From positions 5,061,001 through 5,125,000 of the forward strand of contig NZ_JALPKR020000002.1 in NCBI RefSeq assembly GCF_023195515.1: a stretch of DNA of 64,000 nucleotides, given 5' to 3'. Each line of letters opens with the position of its first letter. Within the stretch, counting starts at the first letter, position 1. Shown here one piece after another: positions 54,913-64,000 of the stretch. Source of the stretch: Variovorax sp. S12S4. Its GTDB lineage: Bacteria; Pseudomonadota; Gammaproteobacteria; Burkholderiales; Burkholderiaceae_C. Below the pieces are notes generated by a model that was not told the DNA's origin, did no database searches, and saw nothing but the letters and a program-made list of their open reading frames with translations. Made by a program: the position numbers and the translations under genes.

Positions 54913-55545
54913 TTGTTTTCCATCATAGTTGCCGCGGGCTGGCCGATTTGGCCATTGCTCGCTTGTTCGGTCATCGCGCTCGCGCTGGTTATAGAACGTT
55001 TCACAAGCCTGAAGACCGTGAAGGTGCTTCCGCCCAAACTGCTCGACGAGGCCATGACCGTCTCCCACGGCGCGGTTCCGGGCCCGGACGTGGTGACCAA
55101 GCTCGAACGCAATTCGATGCTCGGCCAAGTGCTGGCCGCCGGGCTACGGGCGCTCAACGCCAACCCGCGCTGCACCGAAGACGACCTGCGCGCAGCCATG
55201 GAAGCCTCGGGCCGTACCGTGGCGCACAAGCTGGAGCGCTACCTGCCCGCCCTGGCAACCATCGCGTCGGCGGCGCCGCTGCTCGGGCTCCTGGGCACGG
55301 TGATCGGCATGATCGAGATCTTCGGCTCGCAGTCGCCCGGAAGCGGGGCGGTGGGTTCGGGCAACCCGGCGCAGTTGGCGCACGGTATTTCGATTGCGCT
55401 CTACAACACGGCCTTCGGCTTGATCGTGGCCATTCCGACGCTGATCTTCTGGCGCTATTTCCGCAGCCGGGTCGACGAATACCTGTTGAACCTGGAACTC
55501 TCCGGCGAGCGCTTTGCGCGCCACCTGAACGCGCTGCGGAAATGA
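54913..55545 (+). CDS. exbB: ExbB/TolQ/MotA family proton channel protein (TTG start)
   Basis: A 210-residue inner-membrane protein with three hydrophobic segments (about residues 2-27, 112-135 and 160-185). The conserved ExbB/TolQ core ASAAPLLGLLGTVIGMIEIF lies near residue 118. The TTG at this position is six bases behind a strong GGAGG, while the longer frame has no ribosome site and an unlikely N-terminus. With ExbD it converts the proton motive force into work at TonB-type receptors or a Tol-like complex. Confidence 0.9.
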   Translation: MFSIIVAAGWPIWPLLACSVIALALVIERFTSLKTVKVLPPKLLDEAMTVSHGAVPGPDVVTKLERNSMLGQVLAAGLRALNANPRCTEDDLRAAMEASGRTVAHKLERYLPALATIASAAPLLGLLGTVIGMIEIFGSQSPGSGAVGSGNPAQLAHGISIALYNTAFGLIVAIPTLIFWRYFRSRVDEYLLNLELSGERFARHLNALRK

Positions 55546-55582
55546 TGGCTTCCCTGCCTGTCACTGCCATCGGAGACCCGGC

Positions 55583-56023
55583 ATGAGCCGCGGCCGCATG
55601 CATTTCCGCCACGGCGCGCGGGACGAGCCCGAGATCAACCTGATCCCGTTCATCGACGTGCTGCTGGTGGTGCTCATCTTCCTGATGCTGTCGACCACCT
55701 ACAGCAAGTTCACGGAGATGCAGCTGCGCCTGCCGACGGCGGATGTCGATTCGCAGCGCGACTACCCCAAGGAAGTGATCGTTGCGGTGTCCGCGGACGG
55801 CCGCTACTCGATCAACAAGACGCCCGTTGCCGACCGCAACGTGGCAACTGTGGCCGCAGCCCTCGGTGCGGCAGCCACGGGCGGCAAGGACAGCGTGGTC
55901 ATCATCAGCGCCGACGCCAGCAGCCCGCACCAGGCCGTGATCACGGTCATGGAAGCGGCGCGCCGCGCGGGCCTGGTGCAGATCACCTTCGCAGCCCAGT
56001 CGACGGCGCAAGCAGGACGCTGA
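55583..56023 (+). CDS. exbD: ExbD/TolR family biopolymer transport protein
   Basis: A 146-residue protein with a single transmembrane helix (about residues 19-40) containing the proton-carrying Asp in INLIPFIDVLLVVLIFL, then a periplasmic domain with SINKTPVADRN. It lies 37 bases after exbB and its TGA is directly followed by the GTG of lpxK. The pair may be specialised for an outer-membrane function, since no tonB gene is in the window. Confidence 0.94.
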   Translation: MSRGRMHFRHGARDEPEINLIPFIDVLLVVLIFLMLSTTYSKFTEMQLRLPTADVDSQRDYPKEVIVAVSADGRYSINKTPVADRNVATVAAALGAAATGGKDSVVIISADASSPHQAVITVMEAARRAGLVQITFAAQSTAQAGR

Positions 56024-57050
56024 GTGCCGCCCCACGGCCGCTGCAGCAGTACCGGCGCACCGGCCTCCCGGCTGCAGCGCGCCTGGCTGCAGCGCGGTGT
56101 GCTGGCCTGCCTGCTGTGGCCTCTGTCGCTTCTTTATGCGGCGCTTTTTGCGGTGCGGGGCTGGTTCTACCGGCTCGGGTGGCTGAAGACCGAGCGCGTA
56201 CCGGTGCCCGTGATCGTGGTCGGCAACGTCATCGCGGGCGGCGCCGGCAAGACGCCGGTCGTGATGGCCGTGGTTCGGCATCTGCAGGCTCGCGGCTTGC
56301 ATGTTGGCGTGATCTCGCGTGGCTACGGCCGCCGCACCGGCGACTGCCGTGAGGTGCTGGACGAAAGCAATCCTCAAGACGTCGGCGACGAGCCGGCGCT
56401 GATCCGCCATGCCACCAGCGCGCCCGTTTTCGTGGCGCGGCGCCGCGCCGAAGCCGCGCAGGCCCTGCTGGCCCGGCACCCGACGACGCAAGTCATCGTG
56501 AGCGACGACGGGCTGCAGCACCTGGCGCTTGGGCGCGATATCGAGATTTGCGTGTTCGACGACCGCGGAATCGGCAATGGCTGGCGGCTGCCTGCGGGCC
56601 CCTTTGCGCGAGCCTTGGCCGCGCCGGTGCGACCTGGTGCTTCACAGCGGCGAGCGGCCGGCATTCGGCGGCGGCTACACCGCCACTCGCGCACTGGCGC
56701 AGGACGCCGTGGCAAGCGACGGCAAACGCGTGCCGCTGAGCACCCTCACCGGCAAGGCGGTGATTGCGCTCGCGGCCATTGCACGGCCCGAGGCGTTTTT
56801 CGAAATGCTGCGGGCGCGCGGCCTGACGCTGGCCGAGACGATTGCGCTGCCCGACCACTTCGATTTCGATGGCTGGCAAGTCCCTTCCGGCGCCGGACAT
56901 CTGCTGCTCTGCACCGAAAAAGACGCGGTCAAGCTGTGGCGCAAAGCTCCCGGCGCGCTTGCCGTGCCGCTGCAGTTTGCACCCGCGCCGGAATTCTTCG
57001 CCGCGCTCGACGCAAAGCTATCATCGCTCGATGGATACCAAGCTGCTTGA
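56024..57050 (+). pseudogene. lpxK: Tetraacyldisaccharide 4'-kinase LpxK, split by a one-base insertion
   Basis: The N-terminal about 196 codons are a normal LpxK: a membrane segment (about residues 25-45), Walker A-like [26 protein letters not shown] and [16 protein letters not shown]. After LPAGP the frame should continue [17 protein letters not shown], but the sequence CCCCTTT (56599-56605) has one base too many. The true C-terminus lies in the next frame ([37 protein letters not shown]). Removing one base gives 341 residues. LpxK phosphorylates lipid A and is normally essential, so a sequence error is likely. Confidence 0.9.
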
Positions 57051-57213
57051 ACTGCTCGTCTGCCCCGTCACCAAGGGCCCGCTGACCTGGAACGCCGAAA
57101 AGCAGGAGCTCTGCTCGCGCAGCGCCCGCCTCGCCTATCCAGTGCGCGACGGAATTCCGGTGTTGCTCGAGAACGAGGCGCGCACGCTGTCCGACGAAGA
57201 GCTGGGGCTGTGA
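57031..57213 (+). CDS. Trm112-like protein YcaR
   Basis: A 60-residue UPF0434/YcaR protein with [20 protein letters not shown], a single CPVTKGPL motif and the C-terminal [21 protein letters not shown]. Function is unknown; eukaryotic Trm112 relatives activate methyltransferases. It overlaps lpxK by 20 bases and kdsB by four. The lpxK-ycaR-kdsB order is common in proteobacteria. Confidence 0.92.
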   Translation: MDTKLLELLVCPVTKGPLTWNAEKQELCSRSARLAYPVRDGIPVLLENEARTLSDEELGL

Positions 57214-57980
57214 GCTTTACCGTTCTGGTGCCGGCGCGCCTGGCTTCGACCAGGCTACCCAACAAACCGCTGGCGGACATCGCCGGCCTGCCCATGGTGG
57301 TGCGCGTGGCACAGCGCGCGAGCCAATCGACCGCGCTGCGGGTGGTGGTTGCCGCGGACGACCTTTCCATCGTCACAGCCTGCAAGCAGCACGGCGTGGA
57401 GGCCATCCTCACGCGCCAGGACCATCCGAGCGGCACCGACCGCCTTGCCGAGGCCTGCGAACAACTCGCACTCGACGGCGGCGACATCGTCGTCAATGTG
57501 CAAGGCGACGAGCCGCTGATCGACCCTGCGCTGATCGACGCTGTTGCGTCCGCGCTCGCCCTTCGTCCGGAAGCCGCCATGAGTACCGCGGCCCATGAGA
57601 TCGATTCGCTCGACGACTTCCTGAACCCGAACGTGGTGAAGGCGGTGCTCGATGCCCAAGGCAACGCGCTGTACTTCAGCCGCGCCCCCGTTCCGTGGTG
57701 GCGTGACGGCGCCGTCAACCGCGTGCCGACGGCGCTGCCCAGTCCGGCTCCGCTGCGCCACATCGGCATCTACGGGTATCGCGCGGGTTTCGTGCGCCAA
57801 TTCCCTTCCTTGCCGCCGGCTCCGGTCGAGGCGACCGAGGCGCTGGAGCAACTGCGAGCGCTCTGGCACGGGCATCGCATCGCTGTGCATGTCACCCACG
57901 CGGCACCCGGACCGGGCATCGACACTCCAGAAGACCTGGCCCGCGTGCGCGCACTGTTCGCAGCCAAGCCGACACCCTGA
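57210..57980 (+). CDS. kdsB: 3-deoxy-manno-octulosonate cytidylyltransferase KdsB
   Basis: A 256-residue enzyme that activates Kdo as CMP-Kdo for lipopolysaccharide. [22 protein letters not shown] near the start, [24 protein letters not shown] and [12 protein letters not shown] are diagnostic. The GTG start overlaps the ycaR stop (GTGA). Together with lpxK and msbA this gives three genes of lipid A/LPS synthesis in the window. Confidence 0.96.
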   Translation: MSFTVLVPARLASTRLPNKPLADIAGLPMVVRVAQRASQSTALRVVVAADDLSIVTACKQHGVEAILTRQDHPSGTDRLAEACEQLALDGGDIVVNVQGDEPLIDPALIDAVASALALRPEAAMSTAAHEIDSLDDFLNPNVVKAVLDAQGNALYFSRAPVPWWRDGAVNRVPTALPSPAPLRHIGIYGYRAGFVRQFPSLPPAPVEATEALEQLRALWHGHRIAVHVTHAAPGPGIDTPEDLARVRALFAAKPTP

Positions 57981-58096
57981 AGCGTGCGCCACAGGGTGGC
58001 TGTAACGGAAATTCTTCACGCTCACGCATGCTATCCTCGACGCAATTCCGCCTTGCACGGCTCCCGGGCCGGCGCTTGGCGCGACACAAGATCTAA

Positions 58097-58771
<675 letters not shown>

Positions 58772-58834
58772 AGTTCGGCAGCAGGCGGGCTGCCTTGGCA
58801 GCTTGCGCGCCTGCCCGCTTGTGCCCGCGGCCCC

Positions 58835-59818
58835 TCAGGCGGCTGTTCCGATCAGTTCCAGCATCAACGCGATCCGTGCCTTGACCGGCGTCAGGGCGCC
58901 GGCATCACGCAGCTTGTCATCAGGCCTCGGAAGAACGCGCCCGCTCGCGCAACGTGTGGCGCGCAGCACGGCGACGCCCGCATCCTGCGCGCGAAGCGCG
59001 GCAGCCTCCAGCGCATGGTGCACCGTGCCGTTGCCAGTCGCGGCGAGCACCAGCCCGCGCACCGGCTCGGCGACGCCCATCGCCCGCTCCTGAAGCAGCA
59101 CGTCGACAATGGCGCCGGTCGCACCGGCGTGGCTGGTGAGGATTTCGACCCTCGGCCATTGCATCGCCGCGGCTTCGCCGGCTTCGAGAAGCTTCGAGCG
59201 CGCCGGCGACTCAGGCCAATCCCGCACCCGCCGTACCACCCCCTCCTCCACATAGCCGACCGGACCGACATCGCCCGAAGCGAACGCATCCTGCCGATAG
59301 GTGTGCACCTTCTGCACATCGAAGGCACTGTGGATTGCGCCTGCGCAGACCACGGTTACGCCCCGCGCAGCCGGCGCGGCTGCCACCGAGATGGCGTCGC
59401 GCACGTTCTGCGGGCCATCGGGCGAAAGCGAACTGGCCGGGCGCATGGCGCAGGTCAGCACCACGGGTTTGCCGGGCGCAAGCACGGCCTGAAGAAAGAA
59501 GGCGGTTTCCTCGAGCGTGTCGGTGCCGTGCGTGATCACCACGCCGGCCACATCGGCCTTGGCCAGCCAGAAAGCGCAACGCCGGGCGAGCTGCAGCCAG
59601 ACGTCGGGTTCCATGTCCTTGCTGTCGAGCTGCGCCACCTGCTCGGCCGCAAGCGCCAGGCCTTCGGGCGCCTCGATGCCGCCGAGCAGGTCTGCCACGC
59701 CCACTTGCCCGGCGGTGTAGCCGATGTTGTCGCCACCGCTGGCGGCACGGCCCGCAATGGTGCCGCCCGTTCCCAGAACCACAATGCGCCGCAGGCTCGG
59801 CGAGAGCGAATTAACCAT
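58835..59818 (-). CDS. Asparaginase
   Basis: A 327-residue L-asparaginase. Both catalytic threonine regions are visible: VLGTGGTIAGRAA (about residues 14-26) and ITHGTDTLEETAFFL (about residue 95). The Lys in TCAMRPASSLSPDGPQN completes the site. It has no clear signal peptide, suggesting cytoplasmic type I. It diverges from lexA, and the two SOS boxes lie only 20 bases before its ATG. Confidence 0.92.
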   Translation of the reverse strand: MVNSLSPSLRRIVVLGTGGTIAGRAASGGDNIGYTAGQVGVADLLGGIEAPEGLALAAEQVAQLDSKDMEPDVWLQLARRCAFWLAKADVAGVVITHGTDTLEETAFFLQAVLAPGKPVVLTCAMRPASSLSPDGPQNVRDAISVAAAPAARGVTVVCAGAIHSAFDVQKVHTYRQDAFASGDVGPVGYVEEGVVRRVRDWPESPARSKLLEAGEAAAMQWPRVEILTSHAGATGAIVDVLLQERAMGVAEPVRGLVLAATGNGTVHHALEAAALRAQDAGVAVLRATRCASGRVLPRPDDKLRDAGALTPVKARIALMLELIGTAA

Positions 59819-59838
59819 GGCTTGCCAACTTTTAAAAA

Positions 59839-59873
59839 CTGGTTAAAAATACAGGTACTGGATATCTAGCCAG
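59839..59873. promoter_or_regulatory. Two SOS (LexA) boxes between asparaginase and lexA
   Basis: CTGGTTAAAAATACAG (59839-59854) and CTGGATATCTAGCCAG (59858-59873) both fit CTG-N10-CAG. They are separated by three bases, so their starts lie 19 bases apart, as in doubled lexA operators. They precede the lexA ATG by 18 bases and the asparaginase ATG by 20, so LexA may repress both genes. Confidence 0.9.
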
Positions 59874-59891
59874 TGCCGCAAGGAACAACAT

Positions 59892-60566
59892 ATGCAGTTC
59901 GCCGTGAAGCTTACCGCCCGCCAGCAGCAAATCCTGGACTTGATCCAGAGCGCCATCGCACGCACCGGCGCTCCGCCCACGCGGGCAGAAATCGCCAATG
60001 AGCTGGGCTTCAAGTCGGCCAACGCGGCCGAAGAGCACCTGCAGGCGCTGGCCCGCAAGGGTGTCATCGAACTCGTCAGCGGCACCTCCCGCGGCATCCG
60101 GCTCAAGGGCGATGCGCTGCGTTCGCTCAACGAGTCGCGCAACAACCAGTTCTCGCTTTCGCTGCCCGGCATGGCGCAGCTGGCACTGCCTCTTATCGGC
60201 CGTGTGGCGGCGGGTTCGCCCATCCTCGCGCAAGAACACGTCGACCAGACCTACTATGTCGAGAACACGCTGTTCCAGCGCCAGCCCGACTACCTGCTGA
60301 AGGTGCGCGGCATGTCCATGCGCGACGCCGGCATCATGGACGGCGACCTGCTGGCGGTGCAAGCCACCAAGGAAGCCCGCAACGGCCAGATCGTGGTGGC
60401 CCGCCTCGGCGACGAAGTCACGGTCAAGCGCCTCAAGCGCAACAAGCAGGTCATCGAGCTGCACGCCGAAAACCCCGACTACCCCACCATCGTGGTCCAG
60501 CCCGGCGAGCCGTTCGAAATCGAAGGCCTGGCGGTCGGCCTCATTCGCAACACCATGCTGATGTAG
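59892..60566 (+). CDS. lexA: SOS repressor LexA
   Basis: A 224-residue repressor. The winged HTH (residues 1-70) has [18 protein letters not shown] in the recognition region. The cleavage pair is Ala107-Gly108 (AAGSP), nucleophile Ser142 (RGMSM) and base Lys179 (VTVKR), 37 residues apart as in E. coli. Autoregulation is supported by the two boxes directly upstream. The start ATG follows the conserved [16 protein letters not shown]. Confidence 0.97.
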   Translation: MQFAVKLTARQQQILDLIQSAIARTGAPPTRAEIANELGFKSANAAEEHLQALARKGVIELVSGTSRGIRLKGDALRSLNESRNNQFSLSLPGMAQLALPLIGRVAAGSPILAQEHVDQTYYVENTLFQRQPDYLLKVRGMSMRDAGIMDGDLLAVQATKEARNGQIVVARLGDEVTVKRLKRNKQVIELHAENPDYPTIVVQPGEPFEIEGLAVGLIRNTMLM

Positions 60567-60604
60567 GCCCTGCGGCCTGCCGCGAAAGCAGCACCCCACC
60601 CGGT

Positions 60605-60653
60605 CGCAACAGGTGGCGGGCGTATGGCGCTAAGTCGCCATCACCCTGTTGCG
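60605..60653 (+). repeat. Nested inverted repeat after lexA
   Basis: CGCAACAGG and CCTGTTGCG are perfect outer arms; ATGGCG and CGCCAT form an inner hairpin with a six-base loop. There is no clear T tract. It may end the lexA transcript or fold ahead of the next small gene. Confidence 0.5.
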
Positions 60654-60706
60654 CCCGATCAAAGAAATCCTGCCTGTGTTCAACCTCAGACTTTTTTGGA
60701 GTTCAC

Positions 60707-61081
60707 ATGGGAATCGCCCTCCTCGCCATCGTTGATTTGTGGATGCCGCTGCAATCGCTCGCAAGCCGGCTGCTGCCGGCCCGTCGCCCGCGCCGCCACG
60801 ACAGCAGCAGTGCTTCCGCAGGCTTGCGCTACGTCGCGGTCCGGCCGTCTTGCACGGCCCGGACCCATGGTCCAGCCGCCTCGGCTGATGCGTCCCCCGC
60901 ACCCGCACGGCCCCTGCGCGTCATTCGCGTGGTGGACGGCCTGCAAGGCGAAAAGCGCAGCACCAACCGCATGGTGATTTCCGGTCGCATGGCCGACGTT
61001 TGCGCCGAACTCGACCGCCTGGCGGCACTCGAGGCCATGGAAGCCGTGAGCACCGCGCCCGCCTCCACACGCCTGCATTGA
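60707..61081 (+). CDS. Hypothetical protein downstream of lexA
   Basis: A 124-residue protein with a GGAG ribosome site. It has a hydrophobic start (MGIALLAIVDLWMPLQSLASRLL), a low-complexity Arg/Ser/Ala middle and a C-terminal helix with VCAELDRLAALEAMEAV. RVIRVVDGLQGEKRS near residue 72 resembles a beta-strand/turn segment. I recognise no family. A role in the SOS regulon is possible but unsupported. Confidence 0.6.
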   Translation: MGIALLAIVDLWMPLQSLASRLLPARRPRRHDSSSASAGLRYVAVRPSCTARTHGPAASADASPAPARPLRVIRVVDGLQGEKRSTNRMVISGRMADVCAELDRLAALEAMEAVSTAPASTRLH

Positions 61082-61173
61082 GGCCATGCAACCCCCGGTG
61101 ACCATTGCCCGGGGCGGGTATCCAAACGTTCACACGCGCGTCATGCCAATGCTGCGAGGCACAATGGCACGCC

Positions 61174-62181
61174 ATGAACATTGTGATCCTCGACGATTAC
61201 CAGGACGCCGTGCGCAAGCTGCGCTGCGCCACCAAGCTGGACGCGTACGCGGCCAAGGTCTACACCAACACGGTCAAGGGCATTGGTCAACTGTCAATTC
61301 GCCTGAAGGACGCCGACGTGATCGTGCTGATCCGCGAGCGCACCCATATCTCGCGCCAACTGATCGAAAAGCTGCCCAAGCTCAAGCTCATTTCGCAGAC
61401 GGGGCGCGTGGGCAACCATATCGACGTCACAGCGTGTACCGAACGGGGTGTGGCTGTGGCCGAGGGCACCGGCTCTCCCCAAGCGCCCGCCGAACTCACC
61501 TGGGCGCTGATCATGGCGGCCATGCGGCGCTTGCCGCAGTACATCAGCAACCTCAAGCACGGCGCGTGGCAGCAATCGGGGCTCAAGTCGGCTTCGATGC
61601 CGCCCAACTTCGGTCTGGGCTCGGTGCTCAAGGGCAAAACCCTCTGCATCTGGGGCTACGGCCGCATCGGCCAGCTGGTGGCGCGCTACGGCCAAGCCTT
61701 CGGCATGCAGGTCGTCATCTGGGGCCGCGAGGCAAGCTGCGCCAAGGCCCGGTCCGACGGCTTCCAGGTGGCGCAGAACCGGCACGAGTTCTTTGCCGCG
61801 GCCGATGTGCTGTCGGTGCACCTGCGGCTGAACGAAGAAACCATGGGCCTGGTCACGCTCGAAGACCTTTCGCGCATGAAGCCGACGGCGCTTTTCGTCA
61901 ACACCTCGCGCGCGGAACTGGTCGAACCCGATGCCCTGCTGGCGGCGCTCAACCGCGGCCGTCCGGGGCTGGCGGCGGTCGACGTGTTCGAGAGCGAGCC
62001 GCCGCTGCAGGGGCACGCGCTCCTGCGCCTCGAAAACTGCATCTGCACACCGCATATCGGCTACGTGGAGCAAGACAGCTACGAGAGCTATTTCGGGCAG
62101 GCATTCGACAACGTGGTGAGCTTCATCAAGGGCAACCCCACCAACATCGTGAATCCGGGCGCGCTGCAGGTTCGCCGGTGA
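61174..62181 (+). CDS. D-2-hydroxyacid dehydrogenase family protein
   Basis: A 335-residue NAD-binding dehydrogenase of the SerA/LdhA/hydroxypyruvate type. The Rossmann loop GYGRIGQLVARYG is near residue 164. Catalytic Arg and Glu lie in VNTSRAELVEPDAL and FESEPPLQG, and the His in CICTPHIGYVEQD. No regulatory ACT domain is present. The substrate cannot be told. The ATG was chosen because MNIVILDDYQD is the family start; the open frame is longer. Confidence 0.9.
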   Translation: MNIVILDDYQDAVRKLRCATKLDAYAAKVYTNTVKGIGQLSIRLKDADVIVLIRERTHISRQLIEKLPKLKLISQTGRVGNHIDVTACTERGVAVAEGTGSPQAPAELTWALIMAAMRRLPQYISNLKHGAWQQSGLKSASMPPNFGLGSVLKGKTLCIWGYGRIGQLVARYGQAFGMQVVIWGREASCAKARSDGFQVAQNRHEFFAAADVLSVHLRLNEETMGLVTLEDLSRMKPTALFVNTSRAELVEPDALLAALNRGRPGLAAVDVFESEPPLQGHALLRLENCICTPHIGYVEQDSYESYFGQAFDNVVSFIKGNPTNIVNPGALQVRR

Positions 62182-62241
62182 TTTCATGAGCCGCCGGGCC
62201 GCCCCAAGGCGAGTACCGCAGCCGAAGGCGAAGGTCCTTCA

Positions 62242-63399
62242 GTGAACCGGCCTGCGCCCCGGGGCGCGCTCTGGGCGCTGCTGGCCGGCAATTTCGTGAT
62301 CGGCACGGGCGTGATGGTGGTGCCCGGCACGCTCAATGAAATCAGCACGTCGCTGGCGGTTACCGTCGCTACCGCGGGCCAGCTGATCACGGTTGCCGCG
62401 GTGGTGATGTGCCTCGGCGCACCATTGCTGGCGGCCGTGGTCGCGGGCTGGGACCGGCGCCAGCTGCTTGCCCTCACCCTTGTCTGGTATGCCGCCGGGC
62501 ACATCGTTGCGGCGTTGATGCCGAGCTTTGGCGCCCTGCTGCCGGTGCGCATGCTCACCGTGGTAGCTCCGGCCATCTTCACGCCGCAGGCCGCGGCCTG
62601 CGCGGGCATGCTGGTGCCGCCCGAACAGCGCGGGCGGGCCGTGACCTTCGTCTTTCTCGGCTGGTCGATGGCCTCGGTGCTGGGCCTGCCGCTCGGCGCG
62701 CTGATTGGCGGCCACCTGGGCTGGCGCATGGCTTTCACGGCGGTCGCAGTGCTCAGCATCGTGAGCGCGGTGTCGATCTGGCTGACGCTTCCGCGCGGCA
62801 TCCGCCCCGCGGCGCTCACGGCAGCCGCGTGGTCACGCGTGCTCCGCAGCCCGGTGCTGATGGGCATTGTCGCGGTCACGGCGCTGCAGGGCGCCGGGCA
62901 GTTCGTCCTGTTCAGCTATTTCGGCCCCATCCTCAAGCAGGACTTCGGTGCCGATCCCACCACGCTGAGCCTGATGTGGGCCCTGTTCGGCGTTTTCGGG
63001 CTGCTGGGCAACATGCTGGTGAGCCGCTTCATCGACCGGGTGGGCGCGGGCCGCATGGTGCTGCTGACGAGTTCGCTCATCGCACTCAGTCTCTTCCTCT
63101 GGCCGTGGGCCGGCACGCTCCCCTGGCTTGCGGCCGTTCTCGTGCCGTGGGGCCTGGGGTGCTTTGCCACCAATTCGGCGCAGCAGGCGCGGCTGGTGGG
63201 CCTGGCGCCTGCTCTTGCCCCGGGCTCGGTGGCCCTCAACAGCTCGGGCATCTACATCGGCCAGGCCGTGGGCGCCGGGCTGGGCGGATGGCTGCTCGCC
63301 AATGATGCGGTGGCATGGATGAACTGGGTCGGCCTCGCGCTGCTGCTGCTGGCCATCGGCCTGAGCGTGGCCATCGATCGCAGCCGCCGCACAGCCTGA
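62242..63399 (+). CDS. MFS transporter (drug:H+ antiporter type)
   Basis: A 385-residue protein with 12 predicted membrane helices, including LLAGNFVIGTGVMVVPGTLNE and MASVLGLPLGALIGGHLGWRMAF (TM5-like motif C). Its length and the position of the charged loops fit the DHA1 group (AraJ/NepI-like). GTG start. The exported compound is unknown; it may be linked with the hydroxyacid dehydrogenase 60 bases upstream. Confidence 0.88.
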   Translation: MNRPAPRGALWALLAGNFVIGTGVMVVPGTLNEISTSLAVTVATAGQLITVAAVVMCLGAPLLAAVVAGWDRRQLLALTLVWYAAGHIVAALMPSFGALLPVRMLTVVAPAIFTPQAAACAGMLVPPEQRGRAVTFVFLGWSMASVLGLPLGALIGGHLGWRMAFTAVAVLSIVSAVSIWLTLPRGIRPAALTAAAWSRVLRSPVLMGIVAVTALQGAGQFVLFSYFGPILKQDFGADPTTLSLMWALFGVFGLLGNMLVSRFIDRVGAGRMVLLTSSLIALSLFLWPWAGTLPWLAAVLVPWGLGCFATNSAQQARLVGLAPALAPGSVALNSSGIYIGQAVGAGLGGWLLANDAVAWMNWVGLALLLLAIGLSVAIDRSRRTA

Positions 63400-63529
63400 C
63401 AGCGCAGCCCCGCGTAAAACCCGGGAAGCCGCCGCGCCCGGTGGCTGCAAAATCGAAGGCTGTGCAAGCTCCGCGCCCCCGCCTGCCATCAGGCCCGGAT
63501 ACACCTCAACCAGCGAAAATCTTCTTCCA

Positions 63530-64000
63530 ATGACAGTGAACTACACCCGGATCGGCGTCGTCGGCGCCGGCGCCATGGGCCGAGGCATCGCCCAGATCGC
63601 CGCGCAAGCGGGCAGCGAAGTGCTGCTGCTCGACAGTTTTGAAGGTGCCGCGGAGCGCGGGCGCGAAGCCCTCGCGGCGCAATGGAACAAGCTGCACGAA
63701 AAGGGCAAGATCGACGCCGCGGCGCGCGATGCGCAAATCGCCCGAGTCAAGGCGGTCGATTCGGTTGCAGCCCTGGCTGCATGCGACCTCGTGATCGAAG
63801 CGGTGGTCGAAGACATCGAGGTCAAGCGCTCGTTGTTCCGTGAGCTCGAATCGGTTGTTGCACCGACGGCCACGCTCGTGACCAACACCTCGTCGCTTTC
63901 GGTCACGGCCATTGCGGCCGGGCTCAAGCACCCGGAGCGCGTGGCGGGCTTTCACTTCTTCAACCCGGTGCCGCTGATGAAGGTGGTCGAGGTGGTGGCG
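63530..64000 (+). CDS. 3-hydroxyacyl-CoA (3-hydroxybutyryl-CoA) dehydrogenase, 3' truncated by window
   Basis: The first 157 codons are visible and in frame to the last base. IGVVGAGAMGRGIAQIAAQAG is the NAD-binding loop, and LVIEAVVEDIEVKRSLFRELE and TNTSSLSVTAIAAGLKHPERVAGFHFFNPVPLMKVVEVV carry the conserved catalytic Ser/His (SSLS, HFFNP). Could be a PaaH/HbdA-type enzyme of about 280 residues or a longer 500-residue form; the rest is outside the window. Confidence 0.92.
   Translation, partial: MTVNYTRIGVVGAGAMGRGIAQIAAQAGSEVLLLDSFEGAAERGREALAAQWNKLHEKGKIDAAARDAQIARVKAVDSVAALAACDLVIEAVVEDIEVKRSLFRELESVVAPTATLVTNTSSLSVTAIAAGLKHPERVAGFHFFNPVPLMKVVEVVA

Noticed and set aside
56590..56610. 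Programmed frameshifting in lpxK
   Set aside because: No classical slippery heptamer with downstream structure is evident, and the other three split genes show the same homopolymer pattern; an error is simpler.

Overview
The window reads as a chromosomal segment of a GC-rich betaproteobacterium of the order Burkholderiales. Gene content and order best fit Comamonadaceae, and Variovorax or a close relative is my guess from protein style; no rRNA or other decisive marker is present. Coding density is high and operons are tightly packed, with many ATGA, GTGA and TGATG stop/start overlaps. I saw no CRISPR array, insertion sequence, integrase or plasmid function. One tRNA gene, tRNA-Lys(UUU), is present.

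Layout. 1-2.1 kb: the end of an ABC-F ATPase, a small DUF697-like protein, and a self-contained switch in which an S24-type repressor faces two very small genes across a palindromic operator. 2.1-5.7 kb (minus): tolB-pal-cpoB-tcdA followed by tRNA-Lys. 5.9-7.7 kb: msbA. 7.7-14.6 kb (minus): a housekeeping run yebC-purD-hemF-nadD-rsfS-rlmH-maf-rng. 14.7-27.6 kb: a xanthomonadin/aryl-polyene type pigment cluster in two convergent operons (methyltransferase, chorismatase, acyltransferase and glycosyltransferase on plus; ACP, membrane protein, aryl-AMP ligase, acyltransferase, LolA-like, RND exporter, deacetylase, methyltransferase, dehydratase and FabG on minus). It contains no ketosynthase. 27.7-31.6 kb: a HerA-like ATPase, an ECF sigma/NrsF anti-sigma pair with a SigF-type autoregulatory promoter, and two small envelope proteins.

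31.7-42.8 kb (plus) is a nucleobase catabolism and uptake operon: URC1 (GTP cyclohydrolase II homologue), URC4 (DUF1688), uracil phosphoribosyltransferase, a BMP-type nucleoside ABC transporter, a lipoprotein nucleosidase, and a CodA-like deaminase. Two inverted copies of a hairpin-rich intergenic repeat sit inside it, and their ends provide the Shine-Dalgarno sequences of the next genes. 42.8-54.6 kb (mostly minus) carries a GNAT enzyme, a DUF3574 lipoprotein, sbcB, cardiolipin synthase, clpS-clpA, icd, small secreted proteins, a DUF192 protein, sodB and xseA. 54.9-58.8 kb (plus) is exbB-exbD-lpxK-ycaR-kdsB-adk. The window ends with an asparaginase and lexA facing each other across two SOS boxes, then a hydroxyacid dehydrogenase, an MFS transporter and the start of a 3-hydroxyacyl-CoA dehydrogenase.

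Four genes (pigment dehydratase, pigment AMP-ligase, second nucleoside permease, lpxK) are each split by a one-base indel in a short homopolymer, although the protein on both sides is intact and the restored lengths are normal. Because lpxK is normally essential, I read these mainly as sequence errors, but this cannot be settled from the window alone.
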